NCBI RefSeq assembly: GCF_004208415.1 | Contig: NZ_CP035758.1 | Span: forward strand, 7,750,001-7,814,000 | Direction of reading: 5' to 3' | DNA from: Ktedonosporobacter rubrisoli | Lineage (GTDB): Bacteria > Chloroflexota > Ktedonobacteria > Ktedonobacterales > Ktedonobacteraceae | DNA length: 64,000 bases | Part shown: one piece after another, positions 1-6,530 of the stretch | How the letters are laid out: every line of letters starts with the position of its first letter | Position numbering within the stretch: the first letter of the stretch is position 1 | Translations under genes and position numbers: made by a program | Notes under the pieces: model-generated | Told to the model about the DNA's origin: nothing | What the model saw: only the letters and a program-made list of their open reading frames with translations | The model's database searches: none

Positions 1-103
1 GCAAAACGGCAACCTCCACCTCATCGCGGCGCTTGCCCAGGCGTGCCAGGGCCTGCATCACCGCCTCATCAACACTTTTGCCACTAGCCTCTATGCTTTC
101 CAC
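1..103 (-). CDS. jag: Jag/KhpB RNA-binding protein, N-terminal part only
   Basis: The gene runs off the left edge of the window; only about 34 codons are present. It starts at a GTG preceded by an AGGGAGG ribosome site at 114-120. The visible residues begin VESIEASGKSVDEAV and continue into LGKRRDEVEV, the typical Jag_N segment. Jag (KhpB/EloR) is a KH/R3H RNA-binding protein that in many bacteria lies directly downstream of yidC, as here. The KH and R3H domains would lie outside the window, so the family call rests on this N-terminus and on synteny with rpmH-rnpA-yidD-yidC. A hairpin just after yidC may separate its expression from the genes upstream. Confidence 0.85.
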   Translation of the reverse strand, partial: MESIEASGKSVDEAVMQALARLGKRRDEVEVAVL

Positions 104-136
104 GGTTTCCTTGCCTCCCTTTAGAACTATAAGTAA

Positions 137-184
137 AATTGCAGCCTGTAAAGGCCTGGTGTGCCCTTCTCACAGGCTGCAATT
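137..184 (-). terminator. Hairpin terminator or attenuator between yidC and jag
   Basis: Perfect 13-bp inverted repeat AATTGCAGCCTGT (137-149) and its complement (172-184) with a 22-nt loop. On the minus strand the stem is followed by TTTTACTT. It begins 3 bp after the yidC stop codon and lies about 30 bp before the jag start, so it may act as a partial terminator that lowers jag relative to yidC. Confidence 0.65.
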
Positions 185-187
185 GAG

Positions 188-1231
188 TTAGCTGCGTGAT
201 CTTTGTGTAGCCCCGCGCCGGCGTGCTGACGCACTTCTTCCTCGCTGATGCTGACGCCCATACGAAGATCCGTTGCGTGGGGATGAGCGCAACTGGCTTC
301 CTATCGGGCCAGTGCCATCGACGTTTGTTTGCTCTGTTTTCTCTACAGCTTTACGCTCGCGCTCCTGGGCTGCGGCTTCTGATTTATTCTTTGTAGATGT
401 GCTTACCGAACCGTCCACCACACGGCCATTTTTGTTACCAGTATCTTTCTTTTCTTGCATAAAATCTGGCATCGTCATTAAGGAACCCCAGCCGGTGACA
501 AAGTACTGCTGGACAGCCTGGAAGATAGAAGAAACGGTCCAGTAGAGTGCCAGGCCCGCCGAATAATTCCAGCCAATGAAGACGATAAAGACCGGCATGA
601 TCCATTGCATCATCTTCGTGGATTGTGCCATGGAGTCAGTGCTAGTCGCGGCACCCTTTGGCTGAGACATACGCAACTGTATAAGCGTTGCCACACCGGC
701 CAGGATAGGCAGAATATGTGTAGGGTCGGGATGACCTAGCGAGAAATGCCAGGCTGGATTGAGAAAGGTAAACCAATTGAGATCAATATTGGGGAATCTG
801 TTAAAGTGAGGCACGAACCAGTATAACATGGAGTTCATTACTTCGACTTTTGTCGTGCTCAACAAATTATTAATGGCATAAAAGAGCCCATACAAGACAG
901 GCATTTGCACCAGCAGCGGGAGACAGCCGGCCACCGGATTGATGCCGAACTCCTTATAAAGATTCTGCATCTCGCGCATCTGGGCCTGCTGATCATCCTT
1001 ATACTTCTTGCGGATCTCCGCCATGCGTGGCTGTAAAGCCTGCTGGCCCTTCATCGATTTAAGCTGCTTTAGCGTGAGAGGGAACAAAATGAGTTTGATT
1101 GCGACTGTCAGAACCACAATAGACAGACCAAAATCACCAAAGAGGTGATAAAGCAGCATGAGGGCGTTGAAGATGGGATAGGTGAAAATGATATTAAAAA
1201 GATAACCGATGGGACCGAATAAATTACCCAC
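188..1231 (-). CDS. yidC: YidC/Oxa1 membrane protein insertase
   Basis: 347 aa. YidC inserts and folds proteins in the cytoplasmic membrane, alone or with SecYEG. The sequence shows the YidC core: a first membrane helix near residues 30-50 (LSIVVLTVAIKLILFPLT), the charged cytoplasmic hairpin (KGQQALQPRMAEIRKKYKDD), then the conserved GCLPLLVQMPVLYGLF segment near 102-117 and two later helices ending in GLALYWTVSSIFQAVQQY. The C-terminal 70 residues are a basic, disordered Ser/Arg-rich tail ending in RRGATQRSRS, as is common where the tail contacts ribosomes. No lipobox is evident at the N-terminus. The start overlaps the yidD stop by 8 bp, suggesting coupled translation within the rpmH operon. 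Confidence 0.95.
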   Translation of the reverse strand: MGNLFGPIGYLFNIIFTYPIFNALMLLYHLFGDFGLSIVVLTVAIKLILFPLTLKQLKSMKGQQALQPRMAEIRKKYKDDQQAQMREMQNLYKEFGINPVAGCLPLLVQMPVLYGLFYAINNLLSTTKVEVMNSMLYWFVPHFNRFPNIDLNWFTFLNPAWHFSLGHPDPTHILPILAGVATLIQLRMSQPKGAATSTDSMAQSTKMMQWIMPVFIVFIGWNYSAGLALYWTVSSIFQAVQQYFVTGWGSLMTMPDFMQEKKDTGNKNGRVVDGSVSTSTKNKSEAAAQERERKAVEKTEQTNVDGTGPIGSQLRSSPRNGSSYGRQHQRGRSASARRRGATQRSRS

Positions 1232-1487
1232 GAGTACTTTCCTGCCTTCCTCGATCTAATCTCCCACCCAATTGTTCGGGAACAGGATCATAAAGATCGC
1301 CGTGATAGAAGGGATGACAGCGCCCGATCCGCTTAATGGTCATCCAGCCGCCACGGAAAAAACCAAAACGTTGAATTGCCTCATATCCATAGTGGGAACA
1401 CGAGGGAGTGAAACGACACGATGAGGGCAGGACCACCGACAGCGTGCGCTGATATATGCGTATCAAACCAAGTGCGATGTATTTCAC
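1224..1487 (-). CDS. yidD: Membrane protein insertion efficiency factor YidD
   Basis: 87 aa, the usual size for the family. YidD is a small membrane-associated protein that helps YidC-dependent insertion. The diagnostic core is CRFTPSCSHYGYEAIQRFG (residues about 24-42), followed by GGWMTIKRIGRCHPFYHGDLYDPVP. The gene sits between rnpA (22-bp gap) and yidC (8-bp overlap), its standard position. The C-terminal tail RQESTRG is short and not conserved. Family assignment is secure. Confidence 0.95.
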   Translation of the reverse strand: MKYIALGLIRIYQRTLSVVLPSSCRFTPSCSHYGYEAIQRFGFFRGGWMTIKRIGRCHPFYHGDLYDPVPEQLGGRLDRGRQESTRG

Positions 1488-1509
1488 GATATATAACCTT
1501 TGCGTAAGT

Positions 1510-1875
1510 TCAACTGCTCGCGCCCGGTACCTGATCGAGCAGTCGCGCCCGACGTAATAATGTAGTAATATCCTCTTTAAGCGTACTCAAATCTACTCCA
1601 GACGCCTGATGTTTGGCACTGAGTATTATATCCCATCCTGTGGGGAGATCAGCAAGAACTGGTCGGACAGCTTCGCCAAGTAGCCGTTTTATATAATTAC
1701 GTTCGACTGCACGTTTTGAGATGCGCTTGCTGACCACAAAACCTACACGTAGCGTTGTCAAATTATTAGGAGCCCATACGAGGATAAGCAGCCGAGATGT
1801 AAGCATACGTCCCTGCTGCCTAGCCCGTTGAAAATCACTACTTTTACGTAAGCGTAACGCACGGTTGAGAGCCAC
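1510..1875 (-). CDS. rnpA: Ribonuclease P protein component
   Basis: 121 aa. This is the protein subunit that binds RNase P RNA and 5'-leader pre-tRNA. Family marks are the N-terminal LRLRKSSDFQRARQQGR, the central strand LRVGFVVSKRISKRAVERN and the RNxxKR element in RNYIKRLLGEAVRP (residues about 60-73), which forms the RNA-binding helix. It is the second gene of the rpmH operon, starting 16 bp after the rpmH stop. The RNase P RNA gene itself was not found in this window. Confidence 0.95.
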   Translation of the reverse strand: MALNRALRLRKSSDFQRARQQGRMLTSRLLILVWAPNNLTTLRVGFVVSKRISKRAVERNYIKRLLGEAVRPVLADLPTGWDIILSAKHQASGVDLSTLKEDITTLLRRARLLDQVPGASS

Positions 1876-1891
1876 AATATTGCCAGGCTTT

Positions 1892-2026
1892 TTAAACTGT
1901 TAAGCTCCAGCGCCCTTTAGCGCGGCGAGCTTTGAGCACACGCCGCCCGTTGCGGGTATGCATGCGTTTCATAAATCCGTGTTCACGCTTGCGCGGAATG
2001 CGTTTCGGTTGCCAAGTACGTTTCAT
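1892..2026 (-). CDS. rpmH: 50S ribosomal protein L34
   Basis: 44 aa, short enough to be missed by length-filtered ORF calls. The translation begins MKRTWQPKRIPRKREHGFM and ends RRAKGRWSLTV, rich in Arg and Lys, with the L34 signature KRxHGFxxRMxTxxGRxVLxxRRxKGR. It is the first gene of the rnpA-yidD-yidC-jag transcription unit. The nearest promoter lies about 320 bp upstream (2354-2382), giving a long untranslated leader. Confidence 0.95.
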   Translation of the reverse strand: MKRTWQPKRIPRKREHGFMKRMHTRNGRRVLKARRAKGRWSLTV

Positions 2027-2348
2027 CTAAAACTCCAATATTAGATACGGATAGCCTGCATCGAGGTTGTAGAAATTAACGTCTTCATGCGCAAATTTTG
2101 TGCCACGCTGCTCGTGGCCTTAAGAAGAAAAGAGAGCGGGGCCAACCCCTGCTACTTCTCCGCTGGAGACGTATTCCCTTTCCGCCGGTTTCGCGCACTT
2201 CGTTAACTCTCTCCAGGAGACTGGAGGCAAATGCAGCTTTGCATCCAGCATATGCATTCGGTCAGGCTTCCTTGCCACGAAAGCGGCAGCCTCCAAACGC
2301 AAAATTATTGCAGAAATTATTCTTCTTCTGGGCCCACCTGGAGTATCT
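2027..2348 (-). other. Long 5' leader of the rpmH operon, no gene seen
   Basis: About 320 nt between the inferred transcription start and the rpmH start codon. It contains a perfect 6-bp hairpin, GCCACG-CTGCT-CGTGGC (2102-2118), about 75 nt before rpmH, and several other short GC-rich stems. No riboswitch class was recognised, and no open frame starts downstream of the promoter with a ribosome site. It may be a structured regulatory leader, but that is inference. Confidence 0.4.
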
Positions 2349-2353
2349 CGTAA

Positions 2354-2382
2354 ATTATAGCGAGTATAATTTACGCTGTCAA
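2354..2382 (-). promoter_or_regulatory. Consensus sigma-70 promoter of the rpmH operon with overlapping palindrome
   Basis: Reading the minus strand, TTGACA (2377-2382), a 17-bp spacer and TATAAT (2354-2359): both hexamers are perfect. A 10-bp perfect inverted repeat, CGTAAATTAT (2349-2358) and ATAATTTACG (2366-2375), straddles the -10 and much of the spacer, so a bound protein there would block RNA polymerase. Confidence 0.85.
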
Positions 2383-2546
2383 TTGTAACACTATAGGTCC
2401 AGACTTTCCAACCCTGATTTTTCTGTCGCCAGGTGGCGACAATGAAGTGGGAAGGCCGGGGAAGCCGCCGTCTAGCGGACCGTAAAGCCCCAGACTTTCC
2501 CATTTTGTAGCGTTGCTTAAAGTCCTGCTATAGTAGGGTTATGCCA
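2383..2546. other. Upstream region of the rpmH promoter with dyad and direct repeats
   Basis: Between the rpmH promoter and the FHA gene, which is also on the minus strand and ends here. It holds a dyad TGTCGCC-AGGT-GGCGACA (2424-2441) without a T-tract and two copies of CCAGACTTTCC (2399-2409 and 2490-2500). No DnaA box matching TTATCCACA was seen, although rpmH often lies near oriC. Function unknown. Confidence 0.35.
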
Positions 2547-3212
2547 CTACGGCGTTTTAAAGCGCAGAAGGACGCGGCCCAACTTAACTTCATCGTTATC
2601 ATTAAGCGGCGTTGGCGTTTTGGCGACCAGGCGCTGCCGATTGAGGAATGTATAGTTGGTGCTATTCTCATCTTCGAGCATATACTGCCCATTTTCATAG
2701 AAGATGCGCGCGTGCAGGCGAGATACGCCCCCCTCTTCGCCGCCTTGTGGAGTCAGGTCCACATCCGGATAGATGTTGCTGACGGCATCCTCGCGGCCGA
2801 TCGAGATGTTATCCTTGCCGCTTAAATCGAACTCCTGGTTGTTGGCCTCGACGATGAGCCGGGCCTGCAAAGCGCCTGCGGCTGGAGCGGCGGCAGGAGC
2901 CGGGATAATGGTCGCATCTTGCTCAGCAACCGGCTCTGGGGTTGGCACATGCTGTGGAGCGGGCTCAGCGGCCGGAGCTGGCGCGCCCAGCAGGCTCACG
3001 CCGCAGTTTGAACAAAAGGCCTCGCCTGCAGGATTTGTGGCCCCACAGGAAGGGCATACCTGCTCGCCAGCGGCCGGAGTTGGGGCCGGAGCTGGAGCAG
3101 GCTGAGCCGCGGCCTGGGGCGCTACCGATGCAGATGCCAGTGGCTCGCCACACTCATCACAAAATGCTGAACCATCAGGGTTTTCATGTCCTAAAGAGCA
3201 CTTGACTGTCAT
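2547..3212 (-). CDS. Zinc-ribbon and FHA-domain phosphopeptide-binding protein
   Basis: 221 aa. Two zinc ribbons at the N-terminus (CSLGHENPDGSAFCDECG, residues 5-22, and CPSCGATNPAGEAFCSNCG, about 53-71) are separated and followed by Ala/Pro-rich linkers. The C-terminal 100 residues are an FHA domain: the ISIGRED strand, the SRLHARIFYENGQY core and the NSTNYTFLNRQRL loop carry the Gly-Arg, Ser-x-x-His and Asn residues that bind phosphothreonine. It is the last gene of a kinase/phosphatase cassette and is a likely target or reader of the adjacent kinase. The 109-bp gap from the VWA gene contains a hairpin but no clear promoter. Confidence 0.9.
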   Translation of the reverse strand: MTVKCSLGHENPDGSAFCDECGEPLASASVAPQAAAQPAPAPAPTPAAGEQVCPSCGATNPAGEAFCSNCGVSLLGAPAPAAEPAPQHVPTPEPVAEQDATIIPAPAAAPAAGALQARLIVEANNQEFDLSGKDNISIGREDAVSNIYPDVDLTPQGGEEGGVSRLHARIFYENGQYMLEDENSTNYTFLNRQRLVAKTPTPLNDNDEVKLGRVLLRFKTP

Positions 3213-3255
3213 AACAATTTATTCCTTCCTCATGTATTGGCATTCGCTGTCGATT

Positions 3256-3304
3256 TCATTCCGTCCGGAACCGGCGTGTTCGCAAAAATGTCTCTACGGA
3301 ATGA
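3256..3304 (-). repeat. Intercistronic hairpin between VWA and FHA genes
   Basis: Inverted repeat TCATTCCGT (3256-3264) and ACGGAATGA (3296-3304), 9 bp perfect with a 31-nt loop, without a T-tract. It may be a processing or stability element; a second 5-bp hairpin overlaps the VWA stop codon (3315-3328). Confidence 0.35.
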
Positions 3305-3321
3305 CGTTTGAGGAACCCTTC

Positions 3322-4560
3322 TCAGGGTACTATATCATCTAAACGCTGGGTCAGTTTACGCGTCTTATTACCAACCGATTTGACTTGCTCTTGCGAAACT
3401 TGCTGACCCTGACTGATCTGTTCGATAATGTCGCGATCCTCCTGATCGAGGACGCGTGTCACCGAAGGAGCCAGGCGCGTCGTGACCTTACCGGTGCGCT
3501 TAAACTCGTCGAGCACGCGCGTTACCAGGCGGCTGGCGTTGGCCTTCTCGGCGAAATTCATCACGCGCGCATTCACCTGGGCCGCCTCGTTCTGATCAGC
3601 CGTAAAGGTGACCTTGATGTCCTCGCGCATGCGCTCGCCAACCAGGCCGGAAATCGGCACATCATAGGAAAGCTCGGCCTGCGCAATACGGAAGAGGCCA
3701 GCCGGGCGAGGATCGAGCATTAACTCAACCAGCACAGCCTGAGGCGTATCCTTCTCAAGGTCGCCTAATTGCACAACAACCTGGCGATCCGAAAGGCTCG
3801 ACTGATCCACATCGCGGATAAGCGGGAGGACTTTGACGGCTTTCCTGGGGGTGACACCCATTGGCAGGCGCAGGGTCAGTGTGGCATTGCGCACAGCTAC
3901 GGCAACCGCGCTCTGAACTTGCTGCTGGAAGATAGTCATGGCGTCGGCAGGTGAACGGATAAACTCTGCAGGAGAGCCGCCGCTCAGCTGACCGATGTCG
4001 TCGAGCAAGGTTTCGTCCCAGTCAGCGCCAATACCCAAGGGATAGATCGAGACGCCGGCTGCGGCGGCATCTCTGGCCAGCTGACGGCAACGATCGGTAT
4101 CGCCATAGGTTACACCATCAGTCAGCAAGATCATACGGTTGATCGCGTTGGGGATGTTCCAGCGACGCAGCTCGCCAAGGCCCTGGATCATACCCAGAGA
4201 CATGGTTGTGCCGCCGGCATCTTGAATGCGATCAATCGCGGCTTTCATACCTGGCTTGTCATTACATGGCATGGAAGGGATAATCACCTGAGCAGTATCG
4301 TCGAAGATCACCACCGAGATATAATCAGTCGGCTCCAGGCGATCTATAACCATTTTGACTGCTTCTCGTACATTTCTTAGTTTGGCACCCTTCATAGAGC
4401 CAGAATGGTCAATTACCAGGGCAAAATTCAGGGGCATACGCACCTGTGCCATGAGTTCTGTCGGCTTGGCTTCCAGTAAAACATATGCAACCTGGCTTCC
4501 ACCTGTTACTGGCATGTAATCTTTTCCTAATTGGTGTGCCAGTGTTACCTCTCCGGGCAT
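3322..4560 (-). CDS. VWA-domain protein
   Basis: 412 aa, no signal peptide, so probably cytoplasmic. A von Willebrand A domain occupies about residues 45-215. It has an intact metal-ion-dependent adhesion site: DHSGSM (residues about 51-56), the Thr of GGTTMSLG and the Asp of LLTDGVTYGD. The C-terminal half (about 230-412) is a beta-rich segment and then a helical, charged tail (DQEDRDIIEQISQGQQVSQEQVK), as in stand-alone bacterial VWA proteins found with Ser/Thr kinases. It lies between a PP2C phosphatase gene and the FHA gene on the same strand, so it probably serves as a Mg-dependent protein-interaction module in that pathway. The partner is unknown. Confidence 0.85.
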   Translation of the reverse strand: MPGEVTLAHQLGKDYMPVTGGSQVAYVLLEAKPTELMAQVRMPLNFALVIDHSGSMKGAKLRNVREAVKMVIDRLEPTDYISVVIFDDTAQVIIPSMPCNDKPGMKAAIDRIQDAGGTTMSLGMIQGLGELRRWNIPNAINRMILLTDGVTYGDTDRCRQLARDAAAAGVSIYPLGIGADWDETLLDDIGQLSGGSPAEFIRSPADAMTIFQQQVQSAVAVAVRNATLTLRLPMGVTPRKAVKVLPLIRDVDQSSLSDRQVVVQLGDLEKDTPQAVLVELMLDPRPAGLFRIAQAELSYDVPISGLVGERMREDIKVTFTADQNEAAQVNARVMNFAEKANASRLVTRVLDEFKRTGKVTTRLAPSVTRVLDQEDRDIIEQISQGQQVSQEQVKSVGNKTRKLTQRLDDIVP

Positions 4561-4619
4561 ACTACTTTAGCTCCTTTCGCATTCGGCTGGCCCTAGTATA
4601 TATCAAATCAATGCACCAC

Positions 4620-6518
4620 TCAACGCACGAAGACGATTACTGCGCTCACATTGTCTTCACCGCCATTCGTATTCGCCGCTTCGATTAACTGCGCACAAGC
4701 AGTTTGTGGATCTGGCGCGCGATTGAGTATCTCGGTAATCTGGGGATTGCGCACCATTTCCCATAAACCATCTGAGCAACTCAGCAGAACATCACCGGGA
4801 TGGATCTGCTGCTTGAATATATCAATCTGCACGTTTAATTTGTCGCCAAGACTGCGATAGATCTGGCTGCGTTGCGGATGCGTATAGACGTCATCTGGCT
4901 CAATCATACCCCCTGCCACCAGTTGGCCGACCAGCGAATGATCATTGGTTAATTGATATAGCTTTTCATCACGTAGCATGTAGGTGCGACTATCACCTAC
5001 ATTAACTATATACGCATGATCCCCAGCAATCATAAAACCTGTGAGGGTCGAGCCCATATCGGTCTTAGCGCGCTGATTCGTCTGGCAGATAGCCGTATTG
5101 GCATCTTCGACGGCCCCCTGTAGGAGGAGTACCAGGGTATCTTCATCTTTTTCGGCTTCTGGTTTGCCTTCCTGCTCAGCCTCTAAAGGCCCAGCCAGCA
5201 GCTCGTGTACCATGCGCTTGGCGATGGCATTTACCGCCATACGACTGGCTAGCTGTCCATTATCATGACCACCCATGCCATCAGCTACGATGTAGACACC
5301 AAGTGGCGTGGCGTATGACTCGTGAACGCGTTCCAATTGCAGGAGGAGTGTGCTGTCTTCATTTGGCTCTGCGCGCCTGACGTTGCCAGCATCCGAATCG
5401 CAGGCTGCCAGCAGATGTACACCATTAGGGAAGGCCGATTGCGACTCCTGGAACTGTTCAACCAGATAAGTGTGGCTCTGCTCGATAAAGGTATTGACGA
5501 TGGTGCCCTGTACGACATGTGCCTCTTGATTCTCGGCCTCGGCTGCCGGGTACTCGTGCAGGGTATAATTAGCGTCGCGCAGCCGGGCCCCGCAGTCGAT
5601 ACAAAACTCATCGCCCTCGGCGTTTTCCTGTGAGCCACAGACCCAGCAGCGCTGATAGCCCTGATGATCAATGACTTGATAGGCGTGCTCTTCCGACCCA
5701 TCATTGAGCACCTGGACAATCTCGTAGCGTGCGCCGACGAGCGTGCCAGGCGCGAGTACCGGGAAGTCCTCGGCTGGGGTCGTTGGCTGAGTTGGGACAT
5801 CCTGACTATTCTGATCGTCTGTAGGTGGTGTTACTTGCTCCATTACATCCTCTTCTTCTGGCGTTGAGGGAACAGCTTCCTCTGGCGCAGGCTCTGCCTC
5901 CTCTTCTCCGCTCTCTTCGGTTGCGCTCTCTTTGCCGTCAGCCTCGCGCCCGGAAACCTCTTCCTCGGTAGGCGAGGAGGAGGACTGGGGAGCCGTTGCC
6001 TCTGCAGGCTGCTCTGCCTTTTCTTCTACAGACTTCCCCAATTCGCTAAGCGGCATCATAATAGTAGGCTGCTCGGTAATATCTAGCGGTTTCGCTTCCT
6101 GGTGTACCTGGGGTACTGAAGACGAGTTTGTGGCCTCGGTGGCCAAAGGATCGATCAAGACCGTAGGGGCATCGGCAATGTCCACCTGGCCCTGTTTCTC
6201 CGCATCAGACGCCTGATTCTCGTGCTCCCCTCCCTGCTGCCAACGGCGTGTATGGTAAGCAAGCATTTCTTGTGGCGTGAGAATCTGGGTTGGTGCCAGG
6301 CTGACATCATACTCCCCCCTGTCTTCCTCTCGCGCCTCCTTGAGGGGCGGGGGCGAGGGAGGAGTTTCCTGTGTCTCCTCCTGCTTAGCTACTTCGGTGG
6401 AAGTGGCCTCTGCTTCACTCTGGGGCGTAGCAGCGGACTCAGGAGAGAATGACAGCCCACAACCCTTACAAAATTTGGCATTCTCACGATTTGGTGTATG
6501 ACATATCGGACAGAGCAT
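4620..6518 (-). CDS. PP2C phosphatase with zinc ribbons and kinase-like N-lobe remnant
   Basis: 632 aa. The order is: zinc ribbon CPICHTPNRENAKFCKGCG (residues 3-21); about 220 residues of acidic, Pro/Glu/Ser-rich linker; a short stretch LVGARYEIVQVLNDGSEEHAYQ that resembles the first strands of a Ser/Thr kinase domain; a second zinc ribbon (CWVCGSQENAEGDEFCIDCG, about 292-311); then a PP2C domain from about 370 to the end. The PP2C motifs are present: RRAEPNEDS, VADGMGGHDNGQ, GSTLTG, NVGDSRTYML, CSDGLWEMV and GGEDNVSAVIV, giving the acidic residues for two Mn/Mg ions. It should dephosphorylate Ser/Thr phosphoproteins. It starts 12 bp after the kinase gene, so the pair is almost certainly co-transcribed. 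Confidence 0.9.
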   Translation of the reverse strand: MLCPICHTPNRENAKFCKGCGLSFSPESAATPQSEAEATSTEVAKQEETQETPPSPPPLKEAREEDRGEYDVSLAPTQILTPQEMLAYHTRRWQQGGEHENQASDAEKQGQVDIADAPTVLIDPLATEATNSSSVPQVHQEAKPLDITEQPTIMMPLSELGKSVEEKAEQPAEATAPQSSSSPTEEEVSGREADGKESATEESGEEEAEPAPEEAVPSTPEEEDVMEQVTPPTDDQNSQDVPTQPTTPAEDFPVLAPGTLVGARYEIVQVLNDGSEEHAYQVIDHQGYQRCWVCGSQENAEGDEFCIDCGARLRDANYTLHEYPAAEAENQEAHVVQGTIVNTFIEQSHTYLVEQFQESQSAFPNGVHLLAACDSDAGNVRRAEPNEDSTLLLQLERVHESYATPLGVYIVADGMGGHDNGQLASRMAVNAIAKRMVHELLAGPLEAEQEGKPEAEKDEDTLVLLLQGAVEDANTAICQTNQRAKTDMGSTLTGFMIAGDHAYIVNVGDSRTYMLRDEKLYQLTNDHSLVGQLVAGGMIEPDDVYTHPQRSQIYRSLGDKLNVQIDIFKQQIHPGDVLLSCSDGLWEMVRNPQITEILNRAPDPQTACAQLIEAANTNGGEDNVSAVIVFVR

Positions 6519-6530
6519 CGCTGCCCTCCT

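Noticed and set aside
2230..2300. Segment with GGTCAGG...GGAAGC-like words, at first glance like signal recognition particle RNA
   Set aside because: The conserved order and the apical GGAA tetraloop domain of SRP RNA are absent, and the region fits better as part of the rpmH leader.
2120..2503. Minus-strand open frame of 127 codons
   Set aside because: It spans the rpmH promoter, has no ribosome site and shows no family resemblance.
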